From contig NZ_AULX01000033.1 of NCBI RefSeq assembly GCF_000422505.1, positions 1 to 64,000 of the forward strand: 64,000 bases of DNA. The letters are read 5' to 3'. Positions 59,993 to 64,000 of the stretch are shown here, piece after piece (the first letter of the stretch is position 1; every line of letters begins with the position of its first letter). The position numbers and the translations under genes were made by a program. The notes under the pieces were generated by a model. That model was not told where the DNA came from. It saw only the letters and a program-made list of their open reading frames with translations, and ran no database searches. The DNA comes from Paenibacillus pinihumi DSM 23905 = JCM 16419 (GTDB taxonomy: Bacteria; Bacillota; Bacilli; Paenibacillales; Paenibacillaceae).

Positions 59993-61489
59993 GTGGGGTG
60001 GCTAAAGAACATGATTATGAAGATGCTGAAGATCCAGCCAGCCATTGAGCGGCAGCAAATCATCATCACGGAGCCACTGAGCTACCGTACCAATGTGCTG
60101 CGCAATCGGCTGTGGTTCCGTGGAGATCCGTCCGAGCTGGAGCAGTTCGCTATGCAGACGGCTACGGACGCTGTGAGCAAGGCGCGGTTCTGGGCGGCGG
60201 TAGCTACTGAGGGCTTGCGGATCCGGAAGATACACAGCGGACTGCCAGCCATGGTGGCAGAAACGTTAAGCGATATTGTTCTTGCAGACTTCGACGGCAT
60301 CGATTTGCAGCCGAAGGAGATGGCGGACAACTGGCAAGAGATCGCCAAGAGCAACAAGTTTGATGAGCTGCTGGGTGAGTCCATCACGGATACGCTGACA
60401 GCTGGAGATGGGGCGTTCAAAGTCACGGTCGATACAGAGGTGAGCAAGTATCCGATCGTAGAGTTTTATTCCGGCGATCAGGTCGACTACAAACGCAAAC
60501 GGGGCCGGCTGCAGGAAGTGCTGTTTTATACAGACTACCGAGTCAAGGACAAGGACTATCGGCTAATAGAGACATTTGGCCGTGGCTATGTGCGTTGTCA
60601 GCTATTGAATGACCAGGGCAAGGAGGTGGCGTTGAACACCGTGCCCGAGACGGCGCAGTTGCAGCCCGAAATTACCTATTCCGGTGATTGGATCATGGCT
60701 GTACCGGTACGATTCTTCAAGTCGGCGAAATGGCCGGAGCGCGGTGGAAGCATTTTCGACCGTAAGAACGACGAATTCGACGCGCTGGACGAGGTTATCA
60801 GCCAATGGATGGACGCTATCAGGTCGGGCCGGGTTCAGAAGTACATTCCGGAGGATCTGGTACCGCGTAACCCGAATACCGGGGAGCCGACCAGGCCGAA
60901 CCCGTTTGATAACCAGTTTATAAAGATTGGCCGCCCATTGGCCGAGGATGCGAACGACAAAATACAGGTCGTTCAGCCGCCGATCATGTACCAGGCGTTC
61001 GTGGAGAGTTATGCCAGCACACTGGATATGTGCCTGCAGGGGATTGTTTCACCGAGCACATTGGGTATTGACTTGAAAAAGCGAGACAATGCCGAGGCTC
61101 AAAGGGAAAAAGAGAAAACGACGCTGTACACCCGGGGCAAGCTGATTGAAGTCCTGAACAGCGTTCTGCCGCAGCTCGTTGATGTCGTGCTGAAAGTGAA
61201 TGACACGATGAATAATCGCACAGCAGGTAATTATGAGGCCAGTGTGACGTTTGGAGAATATGCTTCACCTTCCTTTGATGATATTGTCGCAACCGTGGGC
61301 AAAGCCCGCAGCTTTGGCATTATGTCGATTGAACAGTCTGTTGAAGAACTATACGGAGATAGCTGGACAGATGACGAAAAGGCTGCAGAGGTTGCCCGCC
61401 TGAAGGAAGAACAGGGCCTGCTTGTTGAGGAGCCATCGCTAAAAAGGGATCCGCCACCTGATGAAGAGCTGGACGATGAGGATCTATGA
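59993..61489 (+). CDS. Phage portal protein (SPP1 gp6-like), 498 aa
   Basis: The dodecameric portal through which DNA is packaged. LTAGDGAFKVTVDTEVSKYPIVEF, GGSIFDRKNDEFDALDEVISQWMDAIRSG and SPSTLGIDLKKRDNAEAQREKEKTT are characteristic. The acidic C-terminus overlaps the next ATG. GTG start after an AGGGGG site. Confidence 0.9.
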   Translation: MGWLKNMIMKMLKIQPAIERQQIIITEPLSYRTNVLRNRLWFRGDPSELEQFAMQTATDAVSKARFWAAVATEGLRIRKIHSGLPAMVAETLSDIVLADFDGIDLQPKEMADNWQEIAKSNKFDELLGESITDTLTAGDGAFKVTVDTEVSKYPIVEFYSGDQVDYKRKRGRLQEVLFYTDYRVKDKDYRLIETFGRGYVRCQLLNDQGKEVALNTVPETAQLQPEITYSGDWIMAVPVRFFKSAKWPERGGSIFDRKNDEFDALDEVISQWMDAIRSGRVQKYIPEDLVPRNPNTGEPTRPNPFDNQFIKIGRPLAEDANDKIQVVQPPIMYQAFVESYASTLDMCLQGIVSPSTLGIDLKKRDNAEAQREKEKTTLYTRGKLIEVLNSVLPQLVDVVLKVNDTMNNRTAGNYEASVTFGEYASPSFDDIVATVGKARSFGIMSIEQSVEELYGDSWTDDEKAAEVARLKEEQGLLVEEPSLKRDPPPDEELDDEDL

Positions 61490-62601
61490 GGAAGTACAAC
61501 ATCCGGAACATCTTCACTGATATGGAGCTTGACCTGATCAAGTCCATGCAGCGGAATCTGAAGCGGCATGAGGATGAGGAAGAAAAGGAAGGTCGTGAAT
61601 GGGAGCAGTGGCAGCAGCGTAAGCTTCAGGACCTGCAGAAGTATCGCAAGGAAACGCAGAAGATCAGCAAGCAATATGAGCAAGAAGTTGAGCAGGAGGC
61701 AGAGGCGGGAATCAGAGGAGCGTTCAAGCGCGGTGCTGAGCGGGTAAAGAATACCGTTAAAGGGCTCTGGGACAAGATTACCGGAAAGAAACCAGCTGTT
61801 GTTCCTGAAGACGGATCCGACGAAAGCTTCTTCCGCGTTAATGAATCTCGTGTTAATGCCTTGGCGACAGCAGCCCGCAAGGACATGCAGCAGGCCAGAC
61901 ATGCCATGTTGCGCCAGGCTGATGATGTATACCGACAGACAATTTATAAGGCTCAGGTTTACATGAACAGTGGAGCTGCTTCGCTGAACCAGGCCATAGA
62001 CATGGCGACAAGGGATTTTCTGGACCGTGGCTTTGACAGCATCACCTATGCCAATGGACGGCGGGTGAATGTAGCCAGCTATGCCGAAATGGCACTGCGG
62101 ACAGCTTCCCAGCGGGCAGTTTTTTCCGGTGAAGGGGCGAAGCGGGATGAACTGGGGATCCGGACTGTGGTCATCTCGTCACACGCTAATTGTTCAAAAC
62201 TCTGTTTACCGTATCAAGGCAAAGTGTTCATCGATGATGTGTATTCCGGCGGTACTTCTGCAGACGGTAAATACCCGTTACTCAGCACGGCAATAGCGAA
62301 TGGGCTGTTCCATCCTAACTGCCGGCATAACATGACAACCTTCATTCCTGGTGCCAGCAGCTTACCGAAACCAGTTGATGACGAAGTGGCCGAGGCCAAT
62401 TATCAGGCTGAGCAACGGCAGCGGTATATGGAGCGCCAGATTCGCAAGTATAAGCGCCGGGAAGCCGGCAGCATGGACTCTGACAACGAGGCTGCTGCTA
62501 AAGCCAAGGTAAAGCAATGGCAGAATCGTCTGCGGCAGCACTTGGCGCAACATGAAGAATTACGCCGTGACCGTAACCGGGAGCGGATAAGAGATAAATA
62601 A
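61486..62601 (+). CDS. Phage minor capsid protein (Phage_min_cap2-like), 371 aa
   Basis: A charged coiled-coil start (RNLKRHEDEEEKEGREWEQWQ). The core has RQTIYKAQVYMNSGAASLNQAIDMATRDFLDRG, VVISSHANCSKLCLPYQGKVF and GLFHPNCRHNMTTF, where the cysteines and histidines may bind metal. This is the minor capsid 2 / Mu gpF-like group, linked to portal and head assembly. ATGA overlap with the portal gene. Confidence 0.88.
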   Translation: MRKYNIRNIFTDMELDLIKSMQRNLKRHEDEEEKEGREWEQWQQRKLQDLQKYRKETQKISKQYEQEVEQEAEAGIRGAFKRGAERVKNTVKGLWDKITGKKPAVVPEDGSDESFFRVNESRVNALATAARKDMQQARHAMLRQADDVYRQTIYKAQVYMNSGAASLNQAIDMATRDFLDRGFDSITYANGRRVNVASYAEMALRTASQRAVFSGEGAKRDELGIRTVVISSHANCSKLCLPYQGKVFIDDVYSGGTSADGKYPLLSTAIANGLFHPNCRHNMTTFIPGASSLPKPVDDEVAEANYQAEQRQRYMERQIRKYKRREAGSMDSDNEAAAKAKVKQWQNRLRQHLAQHEELRRDRNRERIRDK

Positions 62602-62712
62602 ACTGGCCCCTGCTGAGACTGCTGGGGCCTATTGCTCGTTGGCCGGAGCATAGCGGCCTACTCCCGTAGCTGGAGAGCAGCTATAAAAATCTATGGAGAA
62701 GGATGATGAGAT

Positions 62713-63300
62713 ATGGATTGGCTGAAAGCATTACTTAAAGCAGCTGGCCTTGATGACGCAGCAATTGATGCCCTAATCGGCGATGTTAACAAGGAACTGC
62801 CGAAGCATTTTATTCCGAAAGACAAGTATAACGAAGCTGTGGAAGCCAAGAAGAAGGCTGAGAAGGATGTAACCGACAGAGATACACAGATTACAGAGCT
62901 GGGCAAGACGGCCGGGCTTAGCGAGGAGCTGAAGCAGCAGATCGCCACGCTGACTGCCGCGAACACAGCTGCAGCAGAGCAACATGCTGCTGAAATGAAG
63001 GAGCTGCAGTTGTCCAATGCAATCAAGTCGGCGCTGGCAGGTAAGGTGCACGACGAGGGTATTGCTTCAGGGCTTGTGGATCGTGCGAAGCTCGTGCTGG
63101 ACGGTGACAAGGTAGTTGGGCTTGACGAGCAGGTAACAGCGCTCAAGACATCCCATGCGTTCATGTTTAAAGAGGATAAAGCAGATCCAAACCAAAAGCC
63201 GCCAGGCTTCCACGTTGGCGGGGCTGGAAATTCAACGCCACCCGCTGCAGGCGCTTCGCTTAAAGACGCTCTCGCAGCACATTTTCAAGCTAAATCATAA
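62713..63300 (+). CDS. Phage scaffolding protein (GP20-like), 195 aa
   Basis: A mostly helical coiled coil (KHFIPKDKYNEAVEAKKKAEKDV, LKQQIATLTAANTAAAEQHAAEMKELQ) with a Gly/Pro-rich tail. Position between minor and major capsid genes fits the internal scaffold of the procapsid. ATG start at 62713. The 111-bp gap before it has a GGCCCC/GGGGCC hairpin near 62605-62628. Confidence 0.88.
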   Translation: MDWLKALLKAAGLDDAAIDALIGDVNKELPKHFIPKDKYNEAVEAKKKAEKDVTDRDTQITELGKTAGLSEELKQQIATLTAANTAAAEQHAAEMKELQLSNAIKSALAGKVHDEGIASGLVDRAKLVLDGDKVVGLDEQVTALKTSHAFMFKEDKADPNQKPPGFHVGGAGNSTPPAAGASLKDALAAHFQAKS

Positions 63301-63320
63301 TTTGAGAGGATGATTCACTT

Positions 63321-64000
63321 ATGGCAGTAACACTTTCTGAAGCAAAGAAAAATGTACAAGATGCGCTGACAGCTGGCGTTATTGATGAGTTCCAAAAAAA
63401 TAACTTTTTGCTGTCTAACATGACTTTTGATGACGCAGTAAGCCCAACAGGTGGCGGCGCAACACTGACTTATGGCTATACGCGTTTGATTTCACAGCCA
63501 ACAGCTCAATTCCGTGCTGTGAATGAGGAGTACACGCCACAAGAGGTCGCAAAGCAGCGCTACACAGTTGACCTTAAAGTGTTTGGTGGCACTTTCGCAA
63601 TAGACCGTATTATTGCGGGAATGGGCGGTATTGTCTCCGAGGTGCAATTGCAGTTGGAACAGAAGGTCAAGGCAGCCCAGGCGCTGTTTAATGATACTGT
63701 TATTAATGGAGATTCAGCAGTGGAAGCCAAGGCATTTGATGGTTTGGATAAAGCTCTTACGGGCTCCAGCACAGAGTTTGTACCTACAGATGCTATTGAC
63801 CTTTCTAATGCGGAATCAATCAAAGCTAACTATGTTGAATTTTTGCATCTGCTCAACAAGTTCATGAAAAAGTTGGATGGCAAGCCAAGCATGATCGCAA
63901 GCAACAGCGATATGATTGCAGCAATTCAGCTTTGCGCACAGATGGCTGGTCGCTACCAAATCATTAAAAACGAATTCGGTGAGCAAGTGGAGGCTTACAA
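63321..64000 (+). CDS. Phage major capsid protein, 5' part (runs off the window)
   Basis: ATG at 63321 after GAGAGGA, open to the window end (226 full codons). The start AVTLSEAKKNVQDALTAGVIDEF, then TLTYGYTRLISQPTAQFRAVNEEY and GGTFAIDRIIAGMGG resemble HK97-fold capsid proteins. Directly after the scaffold gene, as expected. Confidence 0.88.
   Translation, partial: MAVTLSEAKKNVQDALTAGVIDEFQKNNFLLSNMTFDDAVSPTGGGATLTYGYTRLISQPTAQFRAVNEEYTPQEVAKQRYTVDLKVFGGTFAIDRIIAGMGGIVSEVQLQLEQKVKAAQALFNDTVINGDSAVEAKAFDGLDKALTGSSTEFVPTDAIDLSNAESIKANYVEFLHLLNKFMKKLDGKPSMIASNSDMIAAIQLCAQMAGRYQIIKNEFGEQVEAY

Larger units (their letters stand above)
39340..64000 (+). mobile_element. Prophage (tailed phage), left and central part, continues beyond window
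   Basis: An integrase, repressor, Cro, antirepressor, replication genes, terminase, portal, minor capsid, scaffold and capsid genes occur in classic siphophage order. Early genes on the reverse strand flank an operator region at 41.8 kb. The portal and minor capsid types are those of SPP1-like packaging modules. Three lesions are visible in replication-module genes. The right end, tail and lysis genes are outside the window. Confidence 0.95.

Noticed and set aside
62605-62628. GGCCCC/GGGGCC hairpin as a terminator between minor capsid and scaffold genes
   Set aside because: No U-tract follows, and capsid genes should be co-transcribed; at most an mRNA-processing or pausing hairpin.

Overview
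The window looks like a chromosome segment of a Paenibacillus-type spore-forming Firmicute with a prophage starting near 39.3 kb. The evidence is the sporulation membrane protein YlbJ, the lipA-yutD pair, strong AGGAGG ribosome sites, GTG/TTG/CTG starts, U-tract terminators, a preQ1-I riboswitch over a queCDEF operon, and a Gram-positive Tad pilus operon. The species cannot be fixed from sequence alone.

Layout. (1) 1-2.2 kb is an insertion-sequence scar: the end of one IS3-family element interrupting a small HTH gene, then a second, apparently complete IS3 element. (2) 2.2-9.8 kb is an AT-rich accessory island. It holds an 800-aa TPR / winged-helix / DUF2726 nuclease-like protein, a multi-pass membrane protein, a frameshifted GIY-YIG gene, a second GIY-YIG-like protein, and a Cys-His-Asp transglutaminase-like protein. 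A repeat-bearing gene-free stretch follows. (3) 9.8-26.5 kb is mostly conserved core: a Crp/Fnr regulator facing flavohaemoglobin hmp, an M23 peptidase, lipA, yutD, queFEDC, nadK, ylbJ, a truncated haemoglobin, a DUF2225 protein, two small coupled genes, pepF and ndk. A third IS3 element sits inside the loop of what was a terminator hairpin. (4) 26.6-37.0 kb is one tad operon: TadZ, TadA, TadB, TadC, Flp pilin, TadE-like protein, large pseudopilin, TadE-like protein, prepilin peptidase and an FHA protein. (5) 37.1-39.3 kb has a TIGR01777 epimerase, a lipoprotein and a DUF2621-type protein.

(6) From about 39.3 kb to the window end is a tailed-phage prophage that runs out of the window. The order is integrase, ImmA-like peptidase, repressor, an operator region, Cro-like regulator, antirepressor, a Spo11/TopoVI-A-like protein, a recombination/replication module (DUF2800, DUF2815, family A DNA polymerase, Nmad1-like protein, VapE primase-helicase), iteron-like repeats, VRR-NUC nuclease, SNF2 helicase, ArpU-like regulator, a tRNA-like element, a metallopeptidase, small and large terminase, portal, minor capsid, scaffold and the start of the major capsid gene. 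The replication half has three visible lesions: a nonsense codon in DUF2815, a 1-nt frameshift in a small gene at 50.0 kb, and a 4-nt insertion at the helicase Walker A motif. Packaging and capsid genes look intact. An oppositely oriented nucleoside-deoxyribosyltransferase/TIR-like gene with its own promoter and hairpin looks like a moron with a defence-type domain.

The most notable items are the 2.2-9.2 kb island, the reverse-strand moron, the TopoVI-A-like protein, the iteron cluster after vapE, the tRNA-like element with an 18-nt anticodon loop, and the IS-split terminator.
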